Shown in pieces: positions 25,301 to 36,400 of a DNA stretch of 64,000 bases. Origin of the DNA: Chrysoperla carnea (taxonomy: Eukaryota; Arthropoda; Insecta; Neuroptera; Chrysopidae); NCBI RefSeq assembly GCF_905475395.1, contig NC_058339.1:74986520-75050519 (forward strand). The letters run 5' to 3'. The notes under the pieces were generated by a model. That model did no database searches and was not told the origin of the DNA. It saw only the letters and a program-made list of their open reading frames with translations. The translations under genes were made by a program, and so were the position numbers. How positions within the stretch are numbered: position 1 is the stretch's first letter; every line of letters starts with the position of its first letter.

Positions 25301-26966
25301 CTTTTCATATAAAAAGCATTGCTTCACTTCCTATTAGACTAACAAATATGCATGTATGCTTACCCTTTGGATAGGGTTGTGTTCTGTTGCAGTCGCTCCT
25401 GTTGTGATGTCTTGTGCGCCACAATCTCCTAAATCCCCTAGGTGTACAACCATTAAAACTAAAAAAATTATGTATGACACAGCGGAAAATGATGATTTCG
25501 ATCGTGAACAAATTGCCACATACGAAGAAGTTGCAAAATTATATCCCCGTCCTGGTATCTATCGTCCAATTGTGTTAATTGGTGCACCTGGTGTTGGTCG
25601 TAATGAATTGAAACGTCGTTTGATTGCAACAAATCCTAAAAAATATAAAACTCCAATGCCATGTAAGTTTTAAAAAAAAAGTCTGCACATTTTCTTTGTT
25701 TATTTTTTCTTATGCTATTGTTTTTATAGATACAAGTCGTGAAAAACGTCCAGCGGAAGTGAATGGTCAAGAATACTTTTTTGTTGAACGAAGTTACATG
25801 GAAAATGAAATCGAAAAAGGGAATTTCATTGAATATGGGGAATATAAAGGAAATTTGTACGGTACTTCGTTAGACAGTGTAAAAATGCTCGTGCACGGTG
25901 GTTTTGTAACTATTTTAAATCCACATTATCAAGCGTTAAAATTACTACGTTCGCCACAATTAAAACCGTACATAATTTATATTAAACCGCCATCGTTAGA
26001 AGTGTTAAAAGAAACGAGAGCGTTAGCGCATGCACGCTCTACATTTGATGCAAACAATTCTAGAGGTTTTACTGTAAGTATACTTTTATCTATCATATTG
26101 CGTAAAAAACTGCTAAGTCTTTGTACATTTTGGAGTTGTTCATGACGTCAGTCCCGTGTCCATTGACTATCTCTCCCCATAAATTGGAACTAACAATAAA
26201 GTCCTGTAAATGCTGCCATTTACGAAACACATTTCCACTGACTAATTAGCTGTTTAAGTACTTCTATTAGAAAAGCCGTATCTTGGAGAGGCTAACAAAC
26301 TAGCTGATGCTGCGAAACAGATTTTGATTGAAAGAAGAGGAGTTCAAGCGAAATCTGCGAAAAATACAACATATAATTGCGGAAGTCAATATTCGCGACA
26401 GACTCAATACTTGAATGTACAGACTAATTCAGTTGAAGATTATTACGATCTATATAGCGCACATCGATTTGTTTCTGCCTAAACGGTTTAGCCTAGCTCA
26501 ATATACATCGCGATGTAGAGGTCGATGCGCATGTCGGTCGAGATGATGCGTATTTTGGAAAAGTCTTTTTCTGTACCTCGCAGGATTACTTTATTGAAAA
26601 AAGTGACTGAATATCACATTTTGACATAATAAAATGTTCTCGAACTCGAAAAAAATTGATTATTGTTTTTATTCACTTGATGACCTTACATGATGAACAA
26701 ATGTTTCAATCTTCTCCCCCCCCCCCACTTCTGCAAAAATATATTCTTACTTAGGTTTATAAGTAGATTAATAAAATTTTTGTTTACAGGATGACGAATT
26801 TCATGAAATACTTCATGCATCATCTCGTATTGAATTTTTATACGAACATTTATTTGATGAACAAATTGTAAATGCAGATTTAGCAACAGCATTTGAACAA
26901 TTAGTAACAGCTGTGAATAGGGTTGAAACGGAACCATTATGGGCACCCGCTTCATGGGTACAATAA
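16325..26966 (+). CDS. vari: Varicose/PALS2-type MAGUK scaffold (L27-PDZ-SH3-GUK), 8 coding exons
   Basis: Coding exons, joined by phase: 16325-16373, 17908-18197, 18257-18388, 21901-22068, 22700-23024, 25393-25662, 25730-26073, 26790-26966. They total 1755 nt, 584 aa plus stop, and every junction has GT/AG. Domain order is an L27 region (about residues 15-115), one PDZ (about 155-235, core [12 protein letters not shown] and [10 protein letters not shown]), an SH3 (about 245-320, [14 protein letters not shown] and YWWQAR), a HOOK linker, and a catalytically dead guanylate-kinase-like domain (about 375-584) whose P-loop reads [14 protein letters not shown]. The protein ends APASWVQ, matching the W-P-x-SW end of PALS2/MPP6. 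MPP/PALS proteins scaffold membrane complexes at cell junctions; Drosophila Varicose organises septate junctions with neurexin-IV-type partners. Length and order fit the family. The assignment to Varicose rather than a sister MPP rests on overall resemblance and is slightly less certain than the MAGUK call. An acceptor-like site ending at 16300 suggests an upstream non-coding exon. Confidence 0.93.
16702..16982. mobile_element. Short TIR element in MAGUK intron 1 (candidate)
   Basis: AAGGTTGCCACCTC on the left is mirrored by GAGATGGCAACCCT on the right, about 280 bp apart. The arms are imperfect beyond about 14 bases. No coding capacity. Confidence 0.45.
17908..18197 (+). CDS. vari: MAGUK coding exon 2 (L27)
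   Basis: It encodes [15 protein letters not shown] through LLQRPHIQ, an L27-like helical region. The acceptor is CTCCAAATAG and the donor is GTAATT. It enters in phase 1 and leaves in phase 0. The last part, [10 protein letters not shown], parallels the end of the L27 region in PALS2. Confidence 0.92.
18257..18388 (+). CDS. vari: MAGUK coding exon 3 (L27-PDZ linker)
   Basis: It encodes [20 protein letters not shown] and an acidic stretch ([14 protein letters not shown]), ending at SNEPL before GTAAGT. The preceding intron is only 59 bp. The EPL joins GATIK of exon 4 to give the carboxylate-binding loop of the PDZ (PLGAT, as in PLGVT of PALS2). Confidence 0.92.
18865..19081. mobile_element. 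Pogo/Tigger-like MITE in MAGUK intron 3
   Basis: The left end TACAGTAGAATCTCAAAA and right end TTTTGAGACTCTGCTGTA are inverted, with TA at both borders. CAG-starting TIRs with TA target sites are characteristic of pogo-type Tc1/mariner elements. About 217 bp, non-coding. Confidence 0.65.
20829..21453. mobile_element. TIR element with internal foldback, about 625 bp
   Basis: The outer ends (ATAGATAGATATCTGCTAGCCTGTAAGT and the complementary ACTTACAGGCTAGC...CTATCTGTATTA) are inverted. A second inverted pair lies inside (AGTTCCGCTGTGCCCT near 20878 and AGGGCACAGGGGAACT near 20973). The right inner part recurs at 33030-33140. Confidence 0.6.
21901..22068 (+). CDS. vari: MAGUK coding exon 4 (PDZ core)
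   Basis: It encodes 56 codons from [18 protein letters not shown] to NDVLTIL, the main body of the PDZ domain. Both ends are in phase 0, with acceptor ATATGTATAG and donor GTAAGT. Confidence 0.95.
22700..23024 (+). CDS. vari: MAGUK coding exon 5 (PDZ end and SH3)
   Basis: It finishes the PDZ ([12 protein letters not shown]) and encodes the whole SH3 ([20 protein letters not shown] through [13 protein letters not shown]). The acceptor is TTTTTCTAG and the donor GTAAGC, leaving phase 1. Its last base (G) could also join the candidate alternative exon at 26271. Confidence 0.95.
23400..23815 (+). repeat. Arthropod dispersed repeat ending in a CCGAGC hairpin
   Basis: It starts near ACGAGCAATTCTTGTATATA and includes GGGGTTTTTTGGGGCGATAA. 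It ends with the stem-loop CCGAGCAAAGCTCGG (23781-23795) and GGTCATCCAGATATT. I recognise this combination from repeats in several insect genomes. It carries a 90-bp direct duplication. Confidence 0.7.
23561..23740. repeat. 90-bp tandem duplication
   Basis: Units 23561-23650 and 23651-23740 differ at about two positions (ACATACAATG/ACATATAATG; CCTGG/CCTGA). The near identity implies a recent duplication. Confidence 0.9.
25393..25662 (+). CDS. vari: MAGUK coding exon 6 (HOOK and GUK start)
   Basis: It encodes a Ser/Pro/Lys linker ([20 protein letters not shown]), then [10 protein letters not shown] and the degenerate GUK P-loop [15 protein letters not shown]. The acceptor is TTCTGTTGCAG and the donor GTAAGT. 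It is in phase 1 at both ends. Confidence 0.95.
25730..26073 (+). CDS. vari: MAGUK coding exon 7 (GUK middle)
   Basis: It encodes [35 protein letters not shown] and the following beta/alpha core through NNSRGFT. TSR..R...NGxxYxFV and E.GEY.GN.YGT are diagnostic GUK blocks. The donor is GTAAGT, phase 0. Confidence 0.95.
26271..26482 (+). CDS. Candidate alternative terminal exon within the last MAGUK intron
   Basis: Intron 7 holds an open stretch of 69 codons after an acceptor-like site (CTTCTATTAG, ending 26270). It begins [18 protein letters not shown], ends [13 protein letters not shown] and stops with TAA at 26480-26482. AATAAA at 26628-26633 lies 146 bp further on. The frame has no ATG and an in-frame stop at 26255-26257, so it must be reached by splicing. 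Only a phase-1 donor fits. Exon 5 gives EEVV-E-KPYL, an L27-PDZ-SH3 form without the kinase-like domain; exon 6 would create an immediate stop. Codon use (GCG, CTG-rich stretches) is less AT-biased than in the neighbouring exons. I do not recognise the peptide. It could instead be the relic of an unrelated exon or retrocopy. Confidence 0.4.
26628..26633 (+). terminator. Poly(A) signal AATAAA after the candidate alternative exon
   Basis: This AATAAA lies 146 bp past the stop at 26482 and upstream of exon 8. It fits cleavage of an alternative transcript, but the hexamer is common in AT-rich DNA. Confidence 0.3.
26790..26966 (+). CDS. vari: MAGUK coding exon 8 (GUK end, stop)
   Basis: The acceptor is TTTGTTTACAG. 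It encodes 58 residues, [20 protein letters not shown] to PASWVQ, then TAA. The AATAAA hexamer at 26962-26967 overlaps the stop; later AATAAA copies lie in the 3' flank, so the true cleavage site is not known. Confidence 0.95.
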   Translation, partial: DDEFHEILHASSRIEFLYEHLFDEQIVNADLATAFEQLVTAVNRVETEPLWAPASWVQ

Positions 26967-28926
26967 ATTTATCGATCATTTTCTATTGATTTAAATTTGT
27001 CTTATTACGTTTGCAATTTTCTATCTCAATTAGTTTTCGACTTAATTTATATTTGTTGACTGATTTTAAAAAAAATTACATAATTAACGTACGCGTACAG
27101 ACTTTCTACGCCACTGTTGTGTTAATAATTAGCATAGGCTTAGGTAAGGACTTCTAATCAAAACTTTAATAAGAAATTGGGAGTTGAAAAAGCATACTTC
27201 AATTTTCGGGATTCTGTTTAGTTAAATTAGGCACCAACAAGTGAAAGGAGTTAATTCTAAAAAGGTAGGTTTGAATTTACATCATTATAAATCGTCTTAC
27301 AATTAATAAGCAATATTAGAAACATGTTTTCCGAAAATTTAGTCTATCGAATGTTTATACTTTATATAGCCATGTGAAAAATTCTTCTTAACGTTAAAAT
27401 TTTCTATAAAATTGCCGTCCATCAGCGTTTTTCCTTTTCTTTTCCCTTTTACCTTTCACTCAGTTACTATTATTTTTTTTTAATTTAAATTGGGACCATT
27501 ATCAATTTGGCATATACGAAATGGGACGAAAAAATTTTAAGTATATATTCTTTTTAAAAACATGGCTATATTATAAACGATATTTCGATTCCGTAATTAG
27601 AAATAGTAAAGCTGTCGCCATTTTGTTATTTAGTGACATCTAGTGACATGAGTATATCAGAATATAGTCCTTAAAATAGTTGCCTTACTACAGGCATGTT
27701 GAAGTTTGTTCTGAGTTAGGAGAAGAAAAACATAAAATATTAACTATTTATTTGCTGAGATATAATAACGCAAAGTTAAAACATTTTATTGTTGAACAGA
27801 AACAACTATAGTAAGAGTATTGTGCACTACATGCTTATATACTCTTACCCCGCATACAATCTCAAACTTTTTGATAATATTGCAGCAACCTTAACATCAA
27901 AAACTACTTTCTAAATGTCTATGCTCAGCTTTTTCACATAAAATGGCGTAGAAAAACGTTTAAACAGGTACGATGACGATCGTTGTGTAAAAACAATTAA
28001 TTGTAGAAATTTTAACCAAAAAAAGAAATTATTAATATAATATAAAATAATATTTTTCAAGAATTAAAAAAAAAATTTGATATATTTTTTATTTTGTAAA
28101 AACGTTAAATTTGAGCTTTAAATACGAAGTTTTAAAATAAAGTTTATAAGATAAAACAGAGCCATCTGCGTTTATCACTTATAATTAAAACAATATTAGA
28201 TAGTGAATTTGACAAATCATTTGAAATTTAAAAAAAATATAAATTAATTTTCTGAAAATAGAAAGAAAAAAAAACTATTTTTAAATAACACAAAAAAGAC
28301 ATTTTAATATAAATTTAATTAAGTATTTTAGAAACAGTTTTATCACCTTTGATTAAATATTCAAGAGACGGGTTAAAAGAAAAGATCAGTTCTGGTAAGT
28401 TGAAGATGGTAGCAGAACTGTTCTCGAGAAAAATTTTTAACCATGAATATCTAATCGGAGCTAGTGAAACCGGACTGTACTTAATTAAAAATAATCATGA
28501 CATTGTTATTTGTTAATTAATATTTATGTATCATTAAATTTAATTATTAGAAGGCAAATCGCGGAGCTGCTAATTATCGATTTTCTTCAATATTTTTCAT
28601 ATATATATTATATATAATGTATAGATTTTCTGATAAACTTGTTACCGAAATTTTATCGTTTAAAAAAAATCGATTTTATAAACAATCCCACCGAATATGT
28701 AAAATCTTGTAAAACACCCGAAATGTAGTTAAAATTGTAATCAAAAATATTTAAAAAATTGGCTTTGTCCTTTGAATAAACTAATTTATATAGCAAAGAG
28801 AATAAGATAGAGCATTTACTTATAGATGCCATTTAATAAAATAGTTTAAGGTATATTGCATTAGAAATAAATTTTAATAGTTTGTCACCATATTTTAAAG
28901 AATGATAAATTTTTATTTATTAAACA
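26967..28926. other. 3' flank of the MAGUK gene; no gene
   Basis: AT-rich, with several AATAAA hexamers (for example near 28135) that could serve as distal poly(A) sites. Nothing coding seen. Confidence 0.5.
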
Positions 28927-29296
28927 CATATCTTAAAGGCAAAAATTTTCATGGCGTTTTGGTTTCCTGAAAATGAATGCGAAAATTATAATTGTGCCCT
29001 TCTGACTGTTACATAAAGTAATGGAATAATTTTGATAGTCAAAACTGTTTTGTTTTTTTAATAAAGAAAAAATCAAAAGGTTCTTTTACCCCTAATAAGA
29101 AAAATATAACAAATGCTCAACAAAATATTTATCACATATACATATTTATTTTTACACACACATTCATATAAATGTATATATCTATACATAAAACTTACTT
29201 TTTACCTACATTACCAACTAAGGTTTCTGATAGCTTCGTTGAAATTCACTCACAGAGGGCGAAACTATATACCGTTCGCGATATACCTTAAGTAGA
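28927..29296 (+). repeat. Unnamed dispersed repeat, copy 1
   Basis: It shares an ordered series of blocks with 30582-31000: GGTTTCCTGAAAATGAATG, CACATTCATATAAATG, ACCTACATTA and GCGATATACCTTA. The small frame at 29113-29295 lies in it and is not called. Confidence 0.65.
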
Positions 29297-30041
29297 TGTC
29301 ACTTTAATAGTCATACAACATGTTTCTCTATCTTATACTCTTTGGTTTTTAGTAAACACGATTATAATATTTATAAAAGTAAAGACGCCTTTAATTTTTA
29401 GTAAAAAAAATTATATATTGTTGTTACGTAACTAATTTTCATTTAGGTACAACTTGTAGTTTGATAAATGAATAATTATTGTTTTGTCATTTAAGTATAA
29501 TTAATTAAATTGAATTAATTAGTTCGAATCTCATTTTATTTTAGAAAACAATTTAAATAAATTTAACTAAACGATTCTCTTTTTATATATAATAAATTAT
29601 TAATCAGCTAATTGAAAGTTAAAAAAAATATTTTTCAATTAGCTCTATTTGATATCAATTAATTAAAAATTATTGATTATTTTTACTTGTCGAAAGCAAT
29701 TAATAAAAATATATTTATGTGCAACATCTTCAAATGGTGGCCTCATCATTCTAACATTTTGATTGAGATGGCATTTTAATACAACAGTTTGGGACACAAA
29801 TAAAAGTTTCACACCATCGTCTATACAAACTCGAGTGATTGAAGTAACTTGGTACTTTGAGAGTTTGAACCTCACGACTAAATTGATGAAAATTACATTG
29901 CAGGCGTTACTTAAAAATTGATAACATCTCGTTCGAAATTTCATGATGTTGTGGATATAACGACCTCTAGACAATGGAAGTAGACGAATTACCCACTAGT
30001 CTAATTCCAAAATAGCTTCACGGGCGTTTAAATTTAAAGTA

Positions 30042-30529
30042 TATACAAGGTGTTCTGTTATTGACTGCAGATCGTTGGCCTACGGAATAAGCTCATAAAG
30101 ACGAAGGAAAAAGTTATTTACCTGTAAAATAAAAACACAAAAAAGTATAATATTGTTTCCATAGCAGGTCTGAATTAGTTAACGTGAGTCATCAATCATC
30201 ATCAGCTTAGTTTATTATATGCATATTGATATAATATGGTAGTGGGAATGGTTATATCTATGTACAATGTACCACACCCTATTAATTCTTCTTCTTATTA
30301 TCATTATTTCTTAGTTTATGTAATAAAACAATACCAGCCATCAATATTTTATTGAATTGTGATTCGATATAGTTATTTATTTTTTATTAATATTATATTA
30401 ATTTATTTTGTTAATTATCTCACAAACTACGCCTTAGATCCAAAATTGGTAAGTTACTTATTCCTGCGTCTTTATGAGTTTATTCTGTAGGCCAACGATC
30501 TGCAGTCAATAATAGAACACCTTGTATAT
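30042..30529. mobile_element. TIR element with about 75-bp inverted ends
   Basis: The left end TATACAAGGTGTTCTGTTAT...GACTGCAGATCGTTGGCC is mirrored by the right end GGCCAACGATCTGCAGTC...AGAACACCTTGTATA. The interior (about 330 bp) has no coding frame. It lies between the two copies of the repeat at 28927 and 30582. Confidence 0.8.
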
Positions 30530-30581
30530 CTAAAATGTATTTCATCTCGTTTTTAAGAATGACATCCTTTTTTTATAAAAG

Positions 30582-31000
30582 ATATCTTAAAGAAAAAAAT
30601 TTTCTCGTGTTTGGGTTTCCTGAAAATGAATGTGGAAATTATAGTTATGTCCTTATTGTTCTTACATAGCCTAATGGGAAAATTTTGTAAAACTGTTTTT
30701 TTTTTTTTCATAGAGAAAAAAATTAATAAGTTTTTTTTCCAAAAAACTATCTTATGGTAAATAAGAAATTGAAGAATATTTGATCCTACTTAGAAAAAGT
30801 TAAAAATTATTTATAAAAAACTTTTTAAAAAAAGTATTTACACATATACATTATTTATTTTTGCCCACACATTCATATAAATGTTTTTATCCATACTACT
30901 ATCCATACATTTTTTTTACCTACATTATCGACTAAGACTTTCGATAAGTTGTTCAATCCACTCATAGATGGCGAGACTATAGTTCGCAATATACCTTATA
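30582..31000 (+). repeat. Unnamed dispersed repeat, copy 2
   Basis: The same block order as at 28927-29296 but about 50 bp longer, including a T run near 30700 and an extra CCATACTACTATCCATACAT segment. Confidence 0.65.
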
Positions 31001-33420
31001 TGAGTTTAAAAAAATTTTCAATCAAACAATGTTATACTGGCAAAGTTCAAAAGATTATAAAAAAAAGCGGAACTCTTAATAGTTTAAAAAAAATCAAAAT
31101 AAAAAGGTTGACAATTATTTCTTGCACATAAAACCTATATTTTCACTGCCATTATTGTTAAATGTTGGATTTCAAAAATGTTCTAATATTAATTTTTTAA
31201 AAAAGAAAAGAAAACTATTTTCTAAAATCCAAAATTCAATTAATGTGAAAAAATGTTTAATGATCTTCAATAAAATATATAGGGTGCGCCATTTTAATCT
31301 CCCCAGCTAAAAATTTCTTCAACACATCGCAATTTAAAAAAAAATTCGATTTTAAAAATTGCGAGGAGGATACTTTAATGAAATGTTGCTTTATCAGCAG
31401 ATAAAATGCTTAATATAACTCCAAAACGGTTCACTTCTGAGAAATTTATTGAGAAAGCTTAGAAACCATAACATATCAAAAATTCCACTTTTTATAAGGT
31501 TTGTACGTCGTCCTTTTTAGTTGGGAATAATAAAATGGATCACTCTTTATATAAAGCTGAGATTGTGGAAAAGAAATTAAAATTCCAAGAATACCAAAGT
31601 TCTTTAAATATTGTATAAAACAAATATTAATTATTTTGTTATACATTTTAACACATTCTTCTCCATTCTACACTCTTATTTCTCCCTCCATCCGCCTCTT
31701 ATTCCATTTCTTCCCACCACTGTTACTGTAATAAAAACGATTATTTTGTAACTGAACCAAATCAATAAATAAATAAATGAAGAAACCGATTGATTGATAT
31801 GTATTTGGAGTACATGATTTAAAAAATAAATTTAAAAAATTATGATTATTTCGTAATAACAATAATTAATTTTGTTTATTTGTGTTTTAATCAATAACTT
31901 CCTAACGCTTTTATTAGCTTGACTTTATATAACCTAACCAAATGAATATACACTGTTCGAGCCGCCCAAAATCCTTTATAAATACTTTCTTTTTAAATAT
32001 ATTTGAGCGTAACTTTCAAAGTTGAAATTAAAAATTTTTTATGAATTAATAACTTGACTTTTTAATTTTTATTTTAACTGTCAAAATCATGTGATAAAAT
32101 ACTTGAATATAATTGGCCTATAAGGATCACGCTCATTGGCCAAACACTAGTCACATCATAGCTGATTGGCGACGTCACAATTTTTCACAAGCTACTTGAA
32201 ACAGTATAAATTGAACACACAACGAATTAGCAGAATGGAGACCGTCACCAAATTAGCAACGAGTATCATACATTATTAGAGTAATTACGATTAGCTAATT
32301 CATACTGATGATGACTGCATGGTAGTCGAAATACGTATTTATATAACACAAAAATTGATCTAGGAAATTGGCGCAAAAATAAAAATTTATTTTCTCATCT
32401 ATTGCTCACTTCTCGATTAGACTAAATATTCGTCTAAAAGTAATATTTATTTATTGTTTTTTCATAAACTAAAGGGTCAATTACATCGTATTTAGACTCA
32501 AAGCCATATTTGATTATTTACATTTATCTATCTATAGGTTTGTTTGCAAAATTACTTTCCGTGGCAAAAAACGCGAACTGAAAATATTAAAAAAAGTGTT
32601 TTTAAAGTGTGGATTGGTATCATTGACATTATAGTGCATAGACCGAGCATCGCCTATCTTTCCGTACAGTGATAGAAGTGTCAACATCTGAGGTAATTGC
32701 TTGGGTTAGCTAGGGACATTAATCAAAAAAAGTATATTTATCAAAAGAATAAGTGACATTTATCAAAAAAATATACATATAAAAATATAAGTTTACAAGT
32801 TTACACTTTACATTTATCATTTTATTTATCTTAGGAATCTATAATGACAAATATGACAACAACATTTTGTTTGACGTTTCTACACCATCGCCATGATGGA
32901 TTTGACCTAAGCAATTACCTCAGATGTTGGCATGCTTAAAACCGTTTGGCACTCAGTCTATGTAACTAAATGGCCTAACATTCCTTCCCTCTACGTTTCA
33001 TACCGTTAGAAGTACCTTAAATTAAAATTATGTACATATGATTATGACAAGTACACAGGGGAACTCACTGATAGTCTTCTCTCTCATTCATCATATCGCA
33101 TCACTCACAGATCCCTCGCGTTCTCTATGTAAAATATTATTCTATGGTTAACATATTGAACGAACTAAAGTTCAATATGTATTTTTTTTTCTATATTAAT
33201 ATATTTTTGATTTATTTATAAATATATTTTTTATTTTTAAATTATTTAATAATTTATAAATTAATAATACAATTGAATGCATGGTTTTATTTTTAACGTA
33301 ATATTATCCAAACTATATTATTATTATTATTATTATTATGTTTATATAGAAATATAATTTAAATATTTATGTAATTAATTAATTAATTGATTCAAGGCCA
33401 TATCATTTGAATTCATAAAT
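31001..33420. other. Intergenic AT-rich sequence
   Basis: It includes a hairpin at about 33152-33180 (ACATATTGAAC/GTTCAATATGT) and a copy of the 20829-element end at 33030-33140. The stretch TGATGATGACTGCATGGTAGTCGAAATACG near 32310-32340 resembles 3' sequence of retroelements. No gene seen. Confidence 0.45.
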
Positions 33421-33549
33421 AACAATACTTATCAATATGAAACAAGTATAGAAACAATGCAAGGAGCATGAAACATTAAATTACCATACGTATATGAATA
33501 AAACACATACGATATTATGAATCTTTTTATCATATTTATAGTGTTTTTC

Positions 33550-33800
33550 CAGTAATCAGGACTTTTAACAAAAATATCAATACGCTCAGTTCCAAAATAT
33601 GTCTTTCCGTGGTTAAAAAGACTTTTGACTTTTTTCATCACCTTTCTACGAGATTTATTGTTTTTAGCCATGGGTTATGGTAACTACGGGAGCGGAATCC
33701 TTCACGGGTCGAGCTAGTAACGATAGTAATACCTTAAAGACATATTTGGAACTGAGTGAATTGATATTTTTGTTAAAAGTCCTGATTACTTGGTTAGTAA
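33550..33800. mobile_element. Inverted-repeat element (candidate)
   Basis: AATCAGGACTTTTAACAAAA near 33556 is mirrored by TTTTGTTAAAAGTCCTGATT near 33772; the arms extend through AACTGAGTG/CTCAGTT. The 79-codon frame at 33432-33671 overlaps it and has no recognisable domain. Confidence 0.6.
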
Positions 33801-33860
33801 GTCCTGATCAGTTTTTTACTTGCTAGAGTAAAAAACATTATTACTCTAGCAACCTGTATT

Positions 33861-34400
33861 GAAATATATCAAGGTATACTAAGTTTTGTTCCAAGTTTGT
33901 AACGCTTAAAAATATTGATGCAACGAGGTGTCATAAAATCACCTAATTAGTCCATTTTCGATTGTCTGTCTATCTGTCTGTCAACACGATAACTCAAGAG
34001 CGAAAAAAGATATCTAGCTGAAATCTTTATAGCGTGCTCAGGGCATTAAATGTGAGTTCGTAAATGAGCAACATAGGTCAAGTGGGTTTTGGGTTCTTAG
34101 GACACATCTTGTAAACCGTTAGAGGTAGAACAAAAGTTTAAATATAAAAAATGTTTCTAATAAGAAAATAAACAAGTTTTGTTTGAAACAGGTTTTCGAA
34201 AACATCACTGTTTACCCGTGAGAGCGCAAATTATATAGTATGTATCATATGGAAATGTCAGTTATGTGTGTGTGGCTATCTAAGAGTGGATATCTTTCTT
34301 TACTTACGTGACATAAAAAACATACGATTCCGCAATCAACACTGTCCATACATGGTATTTCAACAATTAACTCAGTCAATTGTTTGTTTTCACTTGTTTT
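33861..34400 (+). repeat. Family-R dispersed repeat
   Basis: It runs from GAAATATATCAAGGTATACT to TTGTTTTCACTTGTTTT with the standard internal blocks; moderately diverged. Confidence 0.75.
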
Positions 34401-34819
34401 ACATATTTTTCTTCGAGTATTAAAACTTCATGTGTCTTTGATATTGCTATCTCTTGTTGATTTTATAATTCATTTTTGTCGAAGAAAACCCATTTAAATA
34501 TTTGGTACCTGGATATAGGTAAGTTGTTTTTTAAATAAGAAAACTTTTAAAGGTTTTAAATGTAAATTTTTGTATAGTTAGCAGCTACTAGTACGTGTTA
34601 GTACACTTCTTGACAGCTCTTCAAAAATACACCATTAAGTATCTATACCATTATCGTATAATAAGAAACATCTGGCAACGTCACGAAAAAATTTATTTTA
34701 TGACGGCTGAATGAATATTAGAAATAGTTCTTTTCGTATTAAAATTAGAGGGATGACGTACGTGTGGAATCAAGAGTAAACAGAGATGCGAAAAGTACTT
34801 GCCCATCCCCGGCCACTAT

Positions 34820-35510
34820 TCCATAAACTATTTGGAGCTGTTTAAGAGCAGCAGGAGGGCTTTGACGTCGACTGACTTTAGGTCGGAGAGGTCGTCAAAG
34901 AGAGGCTGACTCAAGTAAGTCCATCTCTTCATGACAAGAGCTGGGCAGTGACAGAGAAGATGAGACATTGTCTCCTTCTCGCCACCACTGTGACAGCTCC
35001 TGCAGTAGTCGTGATACACTGCCAGGTCTAAGCGTTCAGCATGCTTGCCGCGCAGCCAGGGATCTTTACTGAGAACCTGTTCCTAAAGTTACGAGAAGGT
35101 AAAACATAGTCAACGGATTTTGGAAGTGAGTATCTTCGTAATATCCATGTATGACCATAATGAGTTTCAGTCCAAGGTGAGACCAGATTTAGCCTGAGAG
35201 CTGCACCTGCTGTATATTTCTCTCCGAAGAGGTCAGTTGGCAGCAAGTGCAGAATTACCTCAAGTGCTTTAGATGGAGTTGTCCGTAGGCATCCCGAGAT
35301 TAGCATGCATGCTAACCGTTGGACTTTACCTAGTACCTTTTGGTGGATTCCCTTTTCTAGTGCTGTCCACCAAACTAGTGACCCATAGAATAGTATGAAT
35401 CTAATGACCGCAATGTATAGCCAGTGAGCCATTTTCGGGTTTAAGCCCCAATGTTCTCCATGGTCTTTTTGCAGGTGTATAGCGCCACAGTTGCCTTTCG
35501 GGACCTCTCC
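34820..35510 (-). pseudogene. Decayed non-LTR retrotransposon (RT C-terminus plus terminal CCHC)
   Basis: The reading begins near 35490 and continues into WGLNPKMAHWLYIAVIRFIL and YGSLVWWTALEK, the thumb region of R1/LOA/jockey-type reverse transcriptases. After a break at 35028 it resumes with YCRSCHSGGEKETMSHLLCH and CPAL, the C-terminal cysteine/histidine cluster. The RNase H domain that normally separates the two is missing, so there is an internal deletion as well as a 5' truncation. The 5' edge abuts an A run at about 35511-35527 on the plus strand. It is not functional. Confidence 0.8.
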
Positions 35511-36027
35511 AAAAAAAAAAAAAAAAACGCCAAAGATATGACAAAGATTTTGACATGTTTAAAAAATAAAAGTGGGAGGGTGAAGTTTTTACAAAACAAT
35601 ATGCTAGTGTTTAAAAGTAAATAGTTTAAACTATTAATCGATATGAAAAAAATTTCAAAGCAATAATTATTTCCATAGACGGGATTTTAAACCCAGAAGT
35701 GTCAATTTTGCATAGAATGAAAATAAGAGAATTGAGAATAGTCTCAATAATCAAACAATTAATGACGATTGCACCTTTAACCGGTTGAGAAGAAAGAATT
35801 TTCCGAAATTTTTATCTTTTAAAATAAACGTTGCCCGCTCTCGTACCATTATAGATATGGATAGGTAAGTGAGTAGGTTGGTGGATTATGTATAAATGTA
35901 TACTTGAACGTTATAAACTGTATTAATGGGCTAGGTGTAAATAAATTTAGGCAAATAGTTATTATACTAGACAAACCTGTATAAAAGCCTACAATTAAAC
36001 ATAGGTGTACAGGCAGTAGATATTAAA

Positions 36028-36400
36028 TTAGAAAGTTGATCCTCATAAAAATACTCATACTTTTTCTACAATCGTTAGCTTTCGGAAAAATATGTCATTA
36101 TTGTATTTAATCGTAAGAAAACTCGCTAGCTACAGAATTGCTTTAGCCAAAAATTGTCAAAAACAATAGGGGACATTAGTCTGTGTCATTTGACTTTGAT
36201 CTTGAAAATTTACATGGGCTTAAAAGTTATTAACACAGGCGAATGACCTTCATTGTCCTTGATAATTTTTGTCTAAAAAATGTTTCTAAAGCTAGCGTAT
36301 TTTCTTTCGATTATATGCAATAATGACATATTTTTAAGTCACATTTCATCCGAAAGTTAACGATAAGTTAACTTTCTAATTTAAAGTGTTATTCTATCTC
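36028..36400. repeat. Foldback with arms of about 150 bp
   Basis: TTAAATTAGAAAGTTGATCC...TCGTTAGCTTTCGG on the left mirrors CCGAAAGTTAACGATAAGTTAACTTTCTAATTTAA on the right. AATATGTCATTATTG also mirrors CAATAATGACATAT. Arms are diverged, roughly 40 bp apart. Confidence 0.7.

Larger units (their letters stand above)
23025..25392 (+). other. MAGUK intron 5 (about 2.4 kb)
   Basis: It holds a dispersed repeat (about 23400-23815). The 155-codon frame at 23038-23505 begins in intron sequence and runs into that repeat; it matches no protein I know. Confidence 0.5.

Noticed and set aside
25305-25519. Two overlapping minus-strand frames over MAGUK exon 6
   Set aside because: They are antisense shadows of a well-supported coding exon.
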